DNA from: Paraburkholderia panacisoli
GTDB lineage: Bacteria > Pseudomonadota > Gammaproteobacteria > Burkholderiales > Burkholderiaceae
Direction of reading: 5' to 3'
Assembly: GCF_008369935.1 (NCBI RefSeq)
Contig: NZ_VTUZ01000002.1
Coordinates: forward strand, 372,001 to 436,000
DNA length: 64,000 bases
In this document: one piece after another, positions 25,332 through 33,636 of the stretch
Layout of the letters: each line of letters starts with the position of its first letter
Position numbering within the stretch: the first letter of the stretch is position 1
Program-made: the position numbers and the translations under genes
Notes under the pieces: model-generated
What the model was told of the DNA's origin: nothing
Seen by the model: the letters and a program-made list of their open reading frames with translations, nothing else
Databases searched by the model: none

Positions 25332-27713
25332 ATGAACGCACCCGACACCCACCTCATCGGCGCTTCCGTCGAACGCAAGGAAGACTACCGGTTCCTGACC
25401 GGCAACGGCCAGTACACCGACGACATCCTCCTGCCCCAGCAAACCTACGCGGTATTCCTGCGCTCGCCGCACGCACACGCGAAGATCAACAGCATCGACA
25501 CCACAGCCGCGAAACAGTCGGCGGGCGTGGTCGCGATCTTCACCGGCGCGGACATGGCGGCGGACAAAGTCGGCAGCGTGCCGTGCGGCTGGCTGATCCA
25601 CAGCACCGACGGCAAGCCGATGAACGAGCCGCCGCATCCGGTCATCGCGCATACCAAAGTACGCCACGTCGGCGATCAGGTCGCGCTCGTGATCGCCGAT
25701 TCGATCAAGGCCGCGAAAGACGCAGCCGAATTGATCGAGGTCGACTACGACGTGCTGCCGGCCGTGGTCGACACCGCGCATGCGGACGACCCGGGCCAGC
25801 CCGCCGTTCACGACGAAGCGCCGAACAACGTCTGCTACAACTGGGGCCACGGCGACAAAGCCGCGACCGACGCCGCGTTCGCCAAGGCCGCGCATGTCAC
25901 CACGATCGACATCGTCAACAACCGGCTGATCCCGAACGCGATCGAACCGCGCGCGGTCAATGCGAGCTACTCGGTGCAGGACGACAGCTACACGCTCTAC
26001 GTCGCGAATCAGAATCCGCACGTGGAGCGCCTGCTGATGGCCGCGTTCGTACTGTCGCTGCCGGAATCGAAGCTGCGCGTGATCGCGCCGGACGTGGGCG
26101 GCGGCTTCGGCTCGAAGATCTTCCTGTACCCCGAAGACGTCGCGCTCACGTGGGCCTCGAAGAAGATCCGCCGTCCAGTCAAATGGACTGCCGAACGCTC
26201 GGAGTCGTTCGTCTCCGATGCGCACGGCCGCGATCACGTGACGAAGGCCGAACTCGCGATGGACCCGGACGGCAAGTTCCTCGCCATGCGCGTCCACACG
26301 ACCGCGAACATGGGCGCCTATCTGTCGACCTTCGCGTCATGCGTGCCGACCATCCTGTACGCGACGCTGCTCGCCGGGCAGTACGCGACGCCCGCGATCT
26401 ATGCGGAGGTGAAAGCGGTCTTCACCAACACCGTTCCCGTGGATGCCTATCGCGGCGCGGGCCGCCCCGAAGCGACCTACGTGGTGGAGCGTCTGGTCGA
26501 AACCGCGGCGCGCGAAATGAACCTCGATCCCGCGGAAATCCGCCGCCGCAATTTCATCCGCCAGTTCCCGTACGCGACGCCGGTCGGGCTCACCTACGAC
26601 ACCGGCGACTACGACTCGATCCTCACGCGCTCGCTCGAACTGGCGGATGTCAAAGGCTTCGCCGCGCGCCGGCAGGAATCCGAAAAGAACGGCAAGCGGC
26701 GCGGCCTCGGCTACTCGTGCTACATCGAAGCCTGCGGCCTCGCGCCGTCGAACATCGCGGGCGCGCTGGGCGCGCGCGCCGGTCTCTTCGAAGTCGGCCA
26801 GGTCCGCGTGCATCCAACCGGTTCGGTCACGGTGTTCACCGGCTCGCATAGTCATGGCCAGGGGCACGAGACCACCTTCGCGCAAGTGGTCGCCGACCGG
26901 CTCGGCATTGCGCTGGAGAGCGTCGAGATCGTGCATGGCGACACGGGCCGCATCGCGTTCGGCATGGGTACGTATGGCTCGCGCTCGATCGCGGTCGGCG
27001 GCACGGCGATTATGAAGGCGCTCGACAAGATCGAAGCCAAAGCGAAGAAAATCGCCGCACACCTGCTCGAAGCCGCGGCCGAGGACATCGAGTTCAAGGA
27101 CGGCGTGTTCCGCGTCGCGGGCACCGACCGCACCAAGGCCTTCGCCGAGATTTCGCTCGCCGCGTACGTGCCGCACAACTATCCGCTCGACGTGCTCGAA
27201 CCGGGCCTCGAAGAAAGCGCGTTCTATGATCCGACCAACTTCACCTATCCGTCCGGCGCGTATATCTGCGAGGTCGAAGTCGACCCGGAGACGGGCGTGT
27301 GCCGAATCCAGCAGTTCACCGCGGTCGACGATTTCGGCAACGTGATCAATCCGATGATCGTCGAAGGCCAGGTGCATGGCGGGCTCGCTCAGGGCATCGG
27401 CCAGGCGATGCTGGAGCGCTGCGTGTACGACAACGACAGCGGCCAACTGCTCTCCGGCTCGTACATGGACTACGCGATGCCGCATGCGTCCGATCTGCCG
27501 AACTTCACCGTCGAAACCGCGAAGGGCACGCCCTGCACGCACAATCCGCTCGGCGTGAAAGGCTGCGGCGAGGCGGGGGCGATCGGCTCGCCGCCGGCGG
27601 TGATCAACGCGATCATCGACGCGCTCGCGCCGCTCGGCGTGACCGATCTGCAAATGCCGGCGACGCCGCATCGCGTGTGGTCCGCGATTCACGCGGCCAC
27701 GCAACCCCACTGA
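25332..27713 (+). CDS. Molybdopterin-binding large subunit, form II CO-dehydrogenase-like (CoxL-like)
   Basis: Catalytic subunit of the xanthine oxidase superfamily, 793 aa. The active-site loop is AYRGAGR (residues 372-378), the form II signature. True aerobic CO dehydrogenases (form I) have AYXCSFR with a cysteine that binds copper. That cysteine is absent, so CO oxidation should not be assumed. The substrate may be another aldehyde, purine or N-heterocycle. Glu747 in KGCGEAG is the expected catalytic glutamate. Cofactor binding is supported by GGGFGSK and [15 protein letters not shown]. The ATG at 25332 follows GAGGAG; it lies 10 bases after the small-subunit gene. Confidence 0.92.
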   Translation: MNAPDTHLIGASVERKEDYRFLTGNGQYTDDILLPQQTYAVFLRSPHAHAKINSIDTTAAKQSAGVVAIFTGADMAADKVGSVPCGWLIHSTDGKPMNEPPHPVIAHTKVRHVGDQVALVIADSIKAAKDAAELIEVDYDVLPAVVDTAHADDPGQPAVHDEAPNNVCYNWGHGDKAATDAAFAKAAHVTTIDIVNNRLIPNAIEPRAVNASYSVQDDSYTLYVANQNPHVERLLMAAFVLSLPESKLRVIAPDVGGGFGSKIFLYPEDVALTWASKKIRRPVKWTAERSESFVSDAHGRDHVTKAELAMDPDGKFLAMRVHTTANMGAYLSTFASCVPTILYATLLAGQYATPAIYAEVKAVFTNTVPVDAYRGAGRPEATYVVERLVETAAREMNLDPAEIRRRNFIRQFPYATPVGLTYDTGDYDSILTRSLELADVKGFAARRQESEKNGKRRGLGYSCYIEACGLAPSNIAGALGARAGLFEVGQVRVHPTGSVTVFTGSHSHGQGHETTFAQVVADRLGIALESVEIVHGDTGRIAFGMGTYGSRSIAVGGTAIMKALDKIEAKAKKIAAHLLEAAAEDIEFKDGVFRVAGTDRTKAFAEISLAAYVPHNYPLDVLEPGLEESAFYDPTNFTYPSGAYICEVEVDPETGVCRIQQFTAVDDFGNVINPMIVEGQVHGGLAQGIGQAMLERCVYDNDSGQLLSGSYMDYAMPHASDLPNFTVETAKGTPCTHNPLGVKGCGEAGAIGSPPAVINAIIDALAPLGVTDLQMPATPHRVWSAIHAATQPH

Positions 27714-27735
27714 GATCCTGAGCGGAGCATTCGAC

Positions 27736-28533
27736 ATGTATTCATTCGAGTATCAACGCGCGACGGATCCGCAGGCGGCCGCCGCCATCCTCACCGCCGA
27801 CAGTGACGCGAAGTTTCTCGCCGGCGGCCAAAGCCTGCTGCCCACCATGCGGCTGCGGCTCGCGCAGCCGTCGCAACTGGTCGACGTGACGCGGATTGCG
27901 GCGCTCAAGTCGATCAGCGTCGACGCAAACACGGTGACGATCGGCGCGGCGGTCTGTCATGCCGACGTCGCAGAGCACGCGGAACTGCGCCGCGTGTCGC
28001 CTGCACTTGCGGATCTCGCCGCGCATATCGGCGATCGCCAGGTGCGTGCGCTCGGCACGATCGGCGGCTCGCTCGCCAACAACGATCCGGCGGCCTGCTA
28101 CCCGGCGGCGGCGCTGGCATTGGACGCGACCATTGTCACCGACCGGCGGCGCATCGCGGCAAGCGACTTCTTCGTCGGCATGTACGAGACCGCGCTGGCG
28201 CCCGACGAACTGATCGTCGCCGTCGAGTTTCCGGTGCCGGAGCGCGCGGCGTATGAGAAATTCCGCAATCCTGCGTCGCACTTCGCGCTGGTCGGCGTGT
28301 TCGTCGCGAAGTTCGCGAGCGGCGTGCGTGTCGCGGTGACGGGCGCGGCGACTTCGGTATTTCGGGTGCCGGAGCTGGAAAGCGCGCTGTCGGCGGATTT
28401 CACGCCGGACGCCGCACGCGCGGTCAGCGTGCCGTCCGCCGATCTGAACACCGACATGCACGCGAGCGCCGAGTACCGCGCGCATCTGATTCCGGTGTTG
28501 GCCGCTCGCGCCGTAACAAAGGCGAACGCATAG
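27736..28533 (+). CDS. FAD-binding medium subunit (CoxM-like)
   Basis: Flavoprotein subunit, 265 aa, that accepts electrons from the iron-sulfur subunit and passes them to quinone or another acceptor. The two FAD-contact motifs of the family are present: AGGQSLLP near residue 31 and TIGGSLANNDPA near residue 112. It starts 22 bases after the large-subunit gene. The S-L-M order here differs from the M-S-L order of classic form I cox clusters and suits form II clusters. A 10-bp hairpin follows the stop at 28551-28584. Confidence 0.92.
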   Translation: MYSFEYQRATDPQAAAAILTADSDAKFLAGGQSLLPTMRLRLAQPSQLVDVTRIAALKSISVDANTVTIGAAVCHADVAEHAELRRVSPALADLAAHIGDRQVRALGTIGGSLANNDPAACYPAAALALDATIVTDRRRIAASDFFVGMYETALAPDELIVAVEFPVPERAAYEKFRNPASHFALVGVFVAKFASGVRVAVTGAATSVFRVPELESALSADFTPDAARAVSVPSADLNTDMHASAEYRAHLIPVLAARAVTKANA

Positions 28534-28550
28534 CGAGCCTTGCCGTTGGC

Positions 28551-28584
28551 GGCTGACGTGGCGTGTTTTTCAGGCACGTCAGCC
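28551..28584 (+). terminator. Hairpin separating structural from maturation genes
   Basis: GGCTGACGTG (28551-28560) pairs perfectly with CACGTCAGCC (28575-28584) 17 bases after the coxM-like stop. There is no T-run after it, so it may stabilise the structural mRNA or partly terminate rather than fully stop transcription. Confidence 0.45.
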
Positions 28585-28699
28585 GCGTTCGCTACGATAC
28601 GCGAACACGCAAACATGCGACGCAGCGCGCGCGGGCCGCTTCGCGCTTCACGGGCGTCTCATATCGGCGGCCACACACGCGCGCAGATTCAGGACCACC

Positions 28700-29587
28700 A
28701 TGCAGCCAGCTTCAATCGACGACACCCTCGCGCAACTCGCGGCCCAGCGCTATTTCGCCAGCCGCGAACTGGCGACTGCGCTGTATCTCGCGTTGCGCAT
28801 GGAGCGGCCGTTGTTCGTCGAAGGCGAGCCGGGCGTCGGCAAGACCGAACTCGCCAAAGCCGCAGCCGGCATGCTCGGCACCACGATGTTGCGACTGCAA
28901 TGCTATGAGGGGCTCGACACGGCCAGCGCGCTCTACGAGTGGGACTACCCGCGGCAAATCATGGCGCTGCGTCTGGCCGAAGCCGCCGGCGAGCGGCCTG
29001 ACAACGACACTTTGTATCGCGGCGAATTCCTGTTGAAGCGGCCGTTGCTGCAAGCGCTGATGCCCGATGAAAACCACCCCGGCGCCCGGCGCGTGCTGCT
29101 GATCGACGAGATCGACCGCGCCGACGAGCCGTTCGAAGCGTTCCTGCTGGAACTGCTGTCGGACTTCCAGGTATCGATTCCCGAGTACGGCACGGTGCGC
29201 GCGGCGCAGCCGCCACTCGTCGTGATGACGTCGAACCGCACCCGCGAAGTGCATGATGCGCTGAAGCGCCGCTGCCTGTATCAATGGATCGGCTATCCGG
29301 AGCGCGATCGCGAACTGGAAATCGTCGCCGCGCGGGCGCCGCACACATCGGCCGAATTGCAGCGGCGCGCGGTCGATTTCGTGCATCGGCTGCGCGGCAT
29401 GGATCTGTTCAAGGCGCCGGGCATCGCCGAGACGATCGACTGGTGCCGCGCGCTCGAAGCGCTCTCAGTGACGGAACTCGATCCGCAATCGGTGCAGAAC
29501 ACGCTGGGCGTGCTGCTCAAGTATCAGGACGATCTGGCGCGCGTGGATGCCGCGCAAATCGCACAGTGTCTCGCGACACCGGGGTAG
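28700..29587 (+). CDS. MoxR-type AAA+ ATPase (CoxD-like)
   Basis: Maturation ATPase, 295 aa, of the MoxR group. In Mo-CO dehydrogenase clusters CoxD works with the VWA protein CoxE to complete the metal active site. Walker A is GEPGVGKT at residues 42-49 and Walker B is VLLIDEIDRA near 132-141. MTSNRTREVHDALKRRC is the sensor/arginine-finger region. It follows a 166-base gap with hairpins and is followed directly by the VWA gene. Since form II enzymes lack the copper-binding cysteine, its exact task here is open. Confidence 0.92.
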   Translation: MQPASIDDTLAQLAAQRYFASRELATALYLALRMERPLFVEGEPGVGKTELAKAAAGMLGTTMLRLQCYEGLDTASALYEWDYPRQIMALRLAEAAGERPDNDTLYRGEFLLKRPLLQALMPDENHPGARRVLLIDEIDRADEPFEAFLLELLSDFQVSIPEYGTVRAAQPPLVVMTSNRTREVHDALKRRCLYQWIGYPERDRELEIVAARAPHTSAELQRRAVDFVHRLRGMDLFKAPGIAETIDWCRALEALSVTELDPQSVQNTLGVLLKYQDDLARVDAAQIAQCLATPG

Positions 29588-29592
29588 TGAGC

Positions 29593-30930
29593 ATGACGAA
29601 CCGAACCGATGCGAGCGATAGCGATGCCACCGACTCAAACCCGCCAGCGGATCTGAGAGGCGCGCGAACCTCGAGCACAACCTCGGCCATACCCGCCGCG
29701 CCGCTCGACGGCGACACCCCGACGCTCGCCCGCAACGTCGTCCATTTCGTGCGCGTGCTGCGCGGCGCAGGCTTGCCGATGTCCCCTGCACAAGCCGTCG
29801 ACGCACTCGCGGGCTTGCAATGGATCGACCTCGACCGTCGCGACGACGTGCGCGCCACCCTCGCCGCGCTGCTGGTGTCCGCGCCCGACGAACGCGACCT
29901 GTTCAACGCCGCGTTCGATCTGTTCTGGCGCGACCCCGACTGGGAAGGCAAGCTGCGCGCGCTGCTGCTGCCGAAAGTCCGCGACGGGCTGCCGCCGCCC
30001 AAACGCAACAACCGTCTCGCCGATGCGCTCGCGGTACGCGTGCCGCCATCGCCGCATCGCAACGCACCGCAGGAGACCGAACAGCACGAGTTGCACGCGC
30101 ACGTCACGTTCAGTGCCGAAGAGCGGCTGCGCCAGCGCGATTTCGACACGCTTTCCGCCGATGAATGGCGCACCTTGCGTCATCTGATTCGTGGCCAACG
30201 GCTGCCGCTAGCGACCGAGCCGACCCGCCGTTTGAAGGCCGCGTCGCATGGCACGCACGCGGACTTGCGCGCGAGCGCGCGGCACGCGGTGCGTGCAGGC
30301 GGCGACTGGACGGTTTGGAAATATCGCGCGGTGGTCGAGCGCAAGCCGCCTCTCGTCTTGCTGCTCGACATTTCCGGCTCGATGAGCAGCTACTCGCGCG
30401 CGGTGCTGTATTTCTGTCACGCGCTTCTGCAGTCGCGCGAACGCCTGCAGGTGTTCCTGTTCGGCACGCGCCTCACCAACGCAACACGCGCGCTGCGCGA
30501 GCGCGACCCGGATGTGGCGATCGCAACGCTCGCCGATCTGGTGGTCGACTGGTCGGGCGGCACGCGCATCGGCGCGGCGCTCGCCGAATTCAACCGCCGC
30601 TGGGCACGGCGCGTGCTGACCGGCAGGGCCACGGTGCTGCTCGTCACCGATGGACTCGATCATGAAGCCATCGACGTGCTCGACACCGAGATGGCGCGCC
30701 TGCGCCGCTTCGCGCACCGCATCGTATGGCTCAATCCGCTGCTGCGTTTCAGCGGCTTTTCTCCGAAGGCGCGCGGCGTGCAGGCGATCCTGCCGTATGT
30801 CGACGCGCATCGTCCGGCTCATAATCTAGACAGTCTGGCTGCATTGGGCCGCGACCTCGTGCAACTCACGCGCGCGCCTCGTCCGAACTTCGCGGCCACG
30901 ACAACAGCAGGAGCAAGCTCATGGAATTGA
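29593..30930 (+). CDS. VWA domain-containing maturation protein (CoxE-like)
   Basis: 445 aa, partner of the MoxR ATPase encoded just upstream. The C-terminal half is a von Willebrand A domain with the metal-ion-dependent adhesion site DISGSMS from residue 259, plus WSGGTRIGAAL and VTDGLDHE as later site elements. The N-terminal half is helical and low in known motifs. A GTG at 29587 overlapping the coxD-like stop is an alternative start. I prefer the ATG at 29593. It overlaps the next gene by 10 bases. MoxR-VWA pairs act as metal-centre insertion or remodelling chaperones. Confidence 0.9.
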   Translation: MTNRTDASDSDATDSNPPADLRGARTSSTTSAIPAAPLDGDTPTLARNVVHFVRVLRGAGLPMSPAQAVDALAGLQWIDLDRRDDVRATLAALLVSAPDERDLFNAAFDLFWRDPDWEGKLRALLLPKVRDGLPPPKRNNRLADALAVRVPPSPHRNAPQETEQHELHAHVTFSAEERLRQRDFDTLSADEWRTLRHLIRGQRLPLATEPTRRLKAASHGTHADLRASARHAVRAGGDWTVWKYRAVVERKPPLVLLLDISGSMSSYSRAVLYFCHALLQSRERLQVFLFGTRLTNATRALRERDPDVAIATLADLVVDWSGGTRIGAALAEFNRRWARRVLTGRATVLLVTDGLDHEAIDVLDTEMARLRRFAHRIVWLNPLLRFSGFSPKARGVQAILPYVDAHRPAHNLDSLAALGRDLVQLTRAPRPNFAATTTAGASSWN

Positions 30931-31517
30931 CCGAAACCCACACGCTGCCGATCCCGCAACAGCGCACCTGGGAAGCGCTGAACGATACGGAGATCCTGCG
31001 CGCCTGCATCCCCGGTTGCGAAAGCATCGACGCGGACGGTGAGAACGCGTATCTGGTGGCGCTGAGCGCCGCGGTCGGTCCGGTCAAGGCGCGCTTCAAG
31101 GGGCGCATGCAGCTGACCGACATCGATGCGCCGAACGCATACAATATCGTCTTCGAAGGCCAGGGCGGCGCCGCGGGTTTTGCCAAGGGCAATGCGCGTG
31201 TCATGCTCGAAGCCGACGGTGACGCCGCGACCAAGCTCACGTACACGGCGAGCGCGCAGGTCGGCGGCAAGCTCGCGCAGATCGGCTCGCGACTCATCGA
31301 TGGCGCGGCGCGCAAGATCGCTGGCGAGTTCTTCAAGCGCTTCGGCGCTCAGTTCGCCGGAGATGGTGACACTGAAACCGCGCAGGCCGGCGATGACACC
31401 GCCCCCGCCGAAGCCGCGCAACCCGATGCGGAATCGAATGATGCCACCAGCGCCGAGTCCGGCGCCGATGCAACGAAGAGGAAAAGATCATGGACAGCGT
31501 GGATCTCGAAGTCCTGA
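30921..31517 (+). CDS. SRPBCC-fold CoxG family protein
   Basis: 198 aa. Residues 1-150 form the CoxG/START-like domain (MELTETHTLP, ILRACIPGCESI, then the VGPVKARFKG core), a family linked to membrane attachment of CO dehydrogenase and to handling of quinone as electron acceptor. The C-terminal 40 residues are an Ala/Asp/Ser-rich linker ending in a basic, tryptophan-containing segment (KRKRSWTAWISKS) that could touch the membrane. The start overlaps the VWA gene by 10 bases and its end overlaps the next gene by 28, so translation is coupled. Confidence 0.9.
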   Translation: MELTETHTLPIPQQRTWEALNDTEILRACIPGCESIDADGENAYLVALSAAVGPVKARFKGRMQLTDIDAPNAYNIVFEGQGGAAGFAKGNARVMLEADGDAATKLTYTASAQVGGKLAQIGSRLIDGAARKIAGEFFKRFGAQFAGDGDTETAQAGDDTAPAEAAQPDAESNDATSAESGADATKRKRSWTAWISKS

Positions 31518-32512
31518 AGTCCAGCGCACGCTGGCTGAAAGACGGACATCGCGCGCTACTGGTGACAGTGGTCAAGACATGGGGCTCGTCGCCCCGTCCC
31601 GAAGGCGCGATGCTCGCGGTCCGCGACGACGGACTCGTGGTCGGGTCGGTCTCGGGCGGCTGCATCGAGGACGATCTGATCGACCGCGTGCGGCAAAGGG
31701 GCATCGAGCAGACGCATCCGGAAGCGGTCAAGTACGGCATCACCGCGGAAGAAGCGCACCGCTTCGGCCTGCCTTGCGGCGGCACGATCCAGCTGGTGCT
31801 CGAACCGTTGACGAAGCAGAGCGGCATCGCCGAACTGTGCAACGCGGTGGAGAGCGGCCGCCTCGTGGCGCGCGAAGTCGACATGACCACGGGCGCGGTG
31901 CAACTCGGCGATGCGCAGGCAACCGACGGCGTGCATTTCGACGGCGCGCGCCTGTTGACGATCCACGGCCCGCGTTACCGGATGCTGGTGATCGGCGCGG
32001 GGCAGTTGTCGCGCTATCTGTGCAACATCGCGGTGGGGCTGGATTATCAGGTGACCGTGTGCGATCCGCGCGAGGAGTACACCGAGGAGTGGGACATCCC
32101 CGGCACGACAATCGTGCGGACCATGCCGGACGATACCGTAATCGACATGAAGCTCGACGAGCGCTGCGCGGTGATCGCGCTCACGCACGACCCGAAGCTC
32201 GACGATCTCGCGCTGATGGAAGCGCTGAAAACGCCGGCGTTTTATGTCGGCGCGTTGGGTTCGAGAAGGAATAACCAGGCGCGGCGCGAACGGCTGAAGG
32301 AGTTCGATCTGAACGAGACCGAACTGGCGCGCCTGCATGGGCCGGTCGGGATTTATATCGGCAGCCGGACGCCGCCGGAGATTGCCGTCTCCATTCTTGC
32401 CGAAGTGACGGCGGCCAAAAACGGCGTGTCGCTGCCTACGTTGCTTCAGGTCGAAGGCGCGAAGGCGGCACGGGAGATCGCCGCTTCGGGCGGGACGGCT
32501 TGTAGCGTTTGA
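31490..32512 (+). CDS. XdhC/CoxF-family molybdenum cofactor maturation protein
   Basis: 340 aa. XdhC-type proteins bind molybdenum cofactor, help add the terminal sulfur ligand and insert it into xanthine-oxidase-family enzymes. Visible are VGSVSGGCIEDDL and GLPCGGTIQL in the N-terminal domain with their conserved cysteines, and a Rossmann part with MLVIGAGQLSRYL, ALTHDPKLDDLAL and YVGALGSRRN. Last gene of the operon, starting inside the coxG-like gene after GAGGAAAAG. Its presence supports a sulfurated Mo enzyme. Confidence 0.9.
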   Translation: MDSVDLEVLKSSARWLKDGHRALLVTVVKTWGSSPRPEGAMLAVRDDGLVVGSVSGGCIEDDLIDRVRQRGIEQTHPEAVKYGITAEEAHRFGLPCGGTIQLVLEPLTKQSGIAELCNAVESGRLVAREVDMTTGAVQLGDAQATDGVHFDGARLLTIHGPRYRMLVIGAGQLSRYLCNIAVGLDYQVTVCDPREEYTEEWDIPGTTIVRTMPDDTVIDMKLDERCAVIALTHDPKLDDLALMEALKTPAFYVGALGSRRNNQARRERLKEFDLNETELARLHGPVGIYIGSRTPPEIAVSILAEVTAAKNGVSLPTLLQVEGAKAAREIAASGGTACSV

Positions 32513-32517
32513 TGGAA

Positions 32518-32560
32518 GGTTTGCGAGTGCGGCGGGGGCGGACGCCGGGCGACGCAAACC
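32518..32560. terminator. Hairpin between convergent xdhC-like and PepSY genes
   Basis: GGTTTGCG (32518-32525) pairs with CGCAAACC (32553-32560), with a GC-rich interior, filling the 54-base gap between convergent genes. There is no T-run, so its termination function is only likely. Confidence 0.4.
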
Positions 32561-32566
32561 AGCCGC

Positions 32567-33307
32567 TCACATCAATCCGCAGACCACAGCCGCAATCACC
32601 GATCCGCCGATCAGCACGACGCCCACCACGCGGCGCTTGTTCAGCTCGGTCCACAGCAGCACACCGGTCAGCGAAAGCAGGATGAGGCTGCCTGCGATCG
32701 TGTCGATCAACAGCACCCAGCCGACGCTCAAGCCCACACCTTTGTGCAGGTTGTTCATCGTCGCGAGAAACGAGTTCTGCGTGCGTTTCACCGATACGAA
32801 CCCGTTGCCGACCCAGTACTCCGCCTGCACGCTTTGCGACGGCCCCATGATGCCGACCTGCCACAGCTCCGGCTGCGTCGTGCTGCGATCGCCCCACGCC
32901 ACAGGATGCGCCGGCTCGCGCTTCGTCCGTCCCGGCTTGCCGTCGATGTTCAGTTCGCTCTTGAGCCACTTCGCCATCTCCATCGGCGAATGCAGCGGTT
33001 TTTGCGGCACGGGGATCTGCATTTCCTCGACCTGCGGCTCGCCGGTGGGCACTTTCAGCGGGCCGCCCCGATGGTTGAGCAGAAAGCCGGTCACGCCGAA
33101 CATCAAGCCCAGCACCGCACCCCACAAGCCGACCCAGCCATGCACCTTGCGCAGCCACTTGATGAACGTCGCGCGCCGCGAACGCTGGCGCCGCACCGCC
33201 CGCTCGGCGTCGTCCATCAGATGGTGGCCCAGTTCCGGCTTGTGAACGGTGTTGGGCGTGCCGCGCTCGGCGGCAGGTTTCATTTCGATCGATTCAGGCG
33301 CATTCAC
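32567..33307 (-). CDS. PepSY-associated transmembrane protein
   Basis: Inner-membrane protein, about 246 aa. It has a cytoplasmic N-terminus, a first membrane segment at roughly 55-77 (HGWVGLWGAVLGLMFGVTG), a periplasmic PepSY-like middle, and two closely spaced C-terminal segments from about 195. The HKGVGLSVGWVLL block is typical of PepSY_TM proteins. In many proteobacteria these sit with siderophore uptake genes and may act in periplasmic ferric reduction or protease control. A Fur-like site at 33505-33523 fits iron regulation. An ATG at 33283 is an alternative start. Confidence 0.82.
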   Translation of the reverse strand: MNAPESIEMKPAAERGTPNTVHKPELGHHLMDDAERAVRRQRSRRATFIKWLRKVHGWVGLWGAVLGLMFGVTGFLLNHRGGPLKVPTGEPQVEEMQIPVPQKPLHSPMEMAKWLKSELNIDGKPGRTKREPAHPVAWGDRSTTQPELWQVGIMGPSQSVQAEYWVGNGFVSVKRTQNSFLATMNNLHKGVGLSVGWVLLIDTIAGSLILLSLTGVLLWTELNKRRVVGVVLIGGSVIAAVVCGLM

Positions 33308-33636
33308 ATCGGGCTCCAGGCGCGGCGACTCAATCCTTTGCCGGCGCCTGGCGCCAACGCGCGCTCACCCAGCAGCGGTCAAGAAGTGTTGAAAAAGGGA
33401 AAGGCGAACGACCCGGCTTGCGGTCCGGGCCGTCCGGTTGAGAGGCTGGCTGGCAGTCACAGAGGAGGAGAAATGTGACAAATGGCTGGCGACGTCTTTC
33501 AATTGCGAATGACTATCATTACATAATTAAGCGTTTTGCTCAATCTCAACGTCTGGCAGCCGCTTGACATCCCCGCGGCGCAAACCGACTCTAGCCGCAG
33601 ATCCCGTCAACGTTACCGTTCGGATACCTGCGTGCC
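33308..33636. other. Divergent promoter region with a Fur-like site
   Basis: No gene is seen. This AT-richer gap separates the PepSY gene (left) and the DUF3857 gene (right) and holds the candidate Fur box at 33505-33523. Confidence 0.5.
33505..33523. promoter_or_regulatory. Candidate Fur box
   Basis: GCGAATGACTATCATTACA matches 13 of 19 positions of the classical Fur consensus GATAATGATAATCATTATC, with the central AATGA...ATCATTA intact. It lies about 200 bases from the PepSY start and 115 from the DUF3857 start. Confidence 0.5.

Noticed and set aside
25332..27713. True carbon monoxide dehydrogenase
   Set aside because: The active-site loop is AYRGAGR and lacks the cysteine of form I CoxL, so CO oxidation cannot be claimed.
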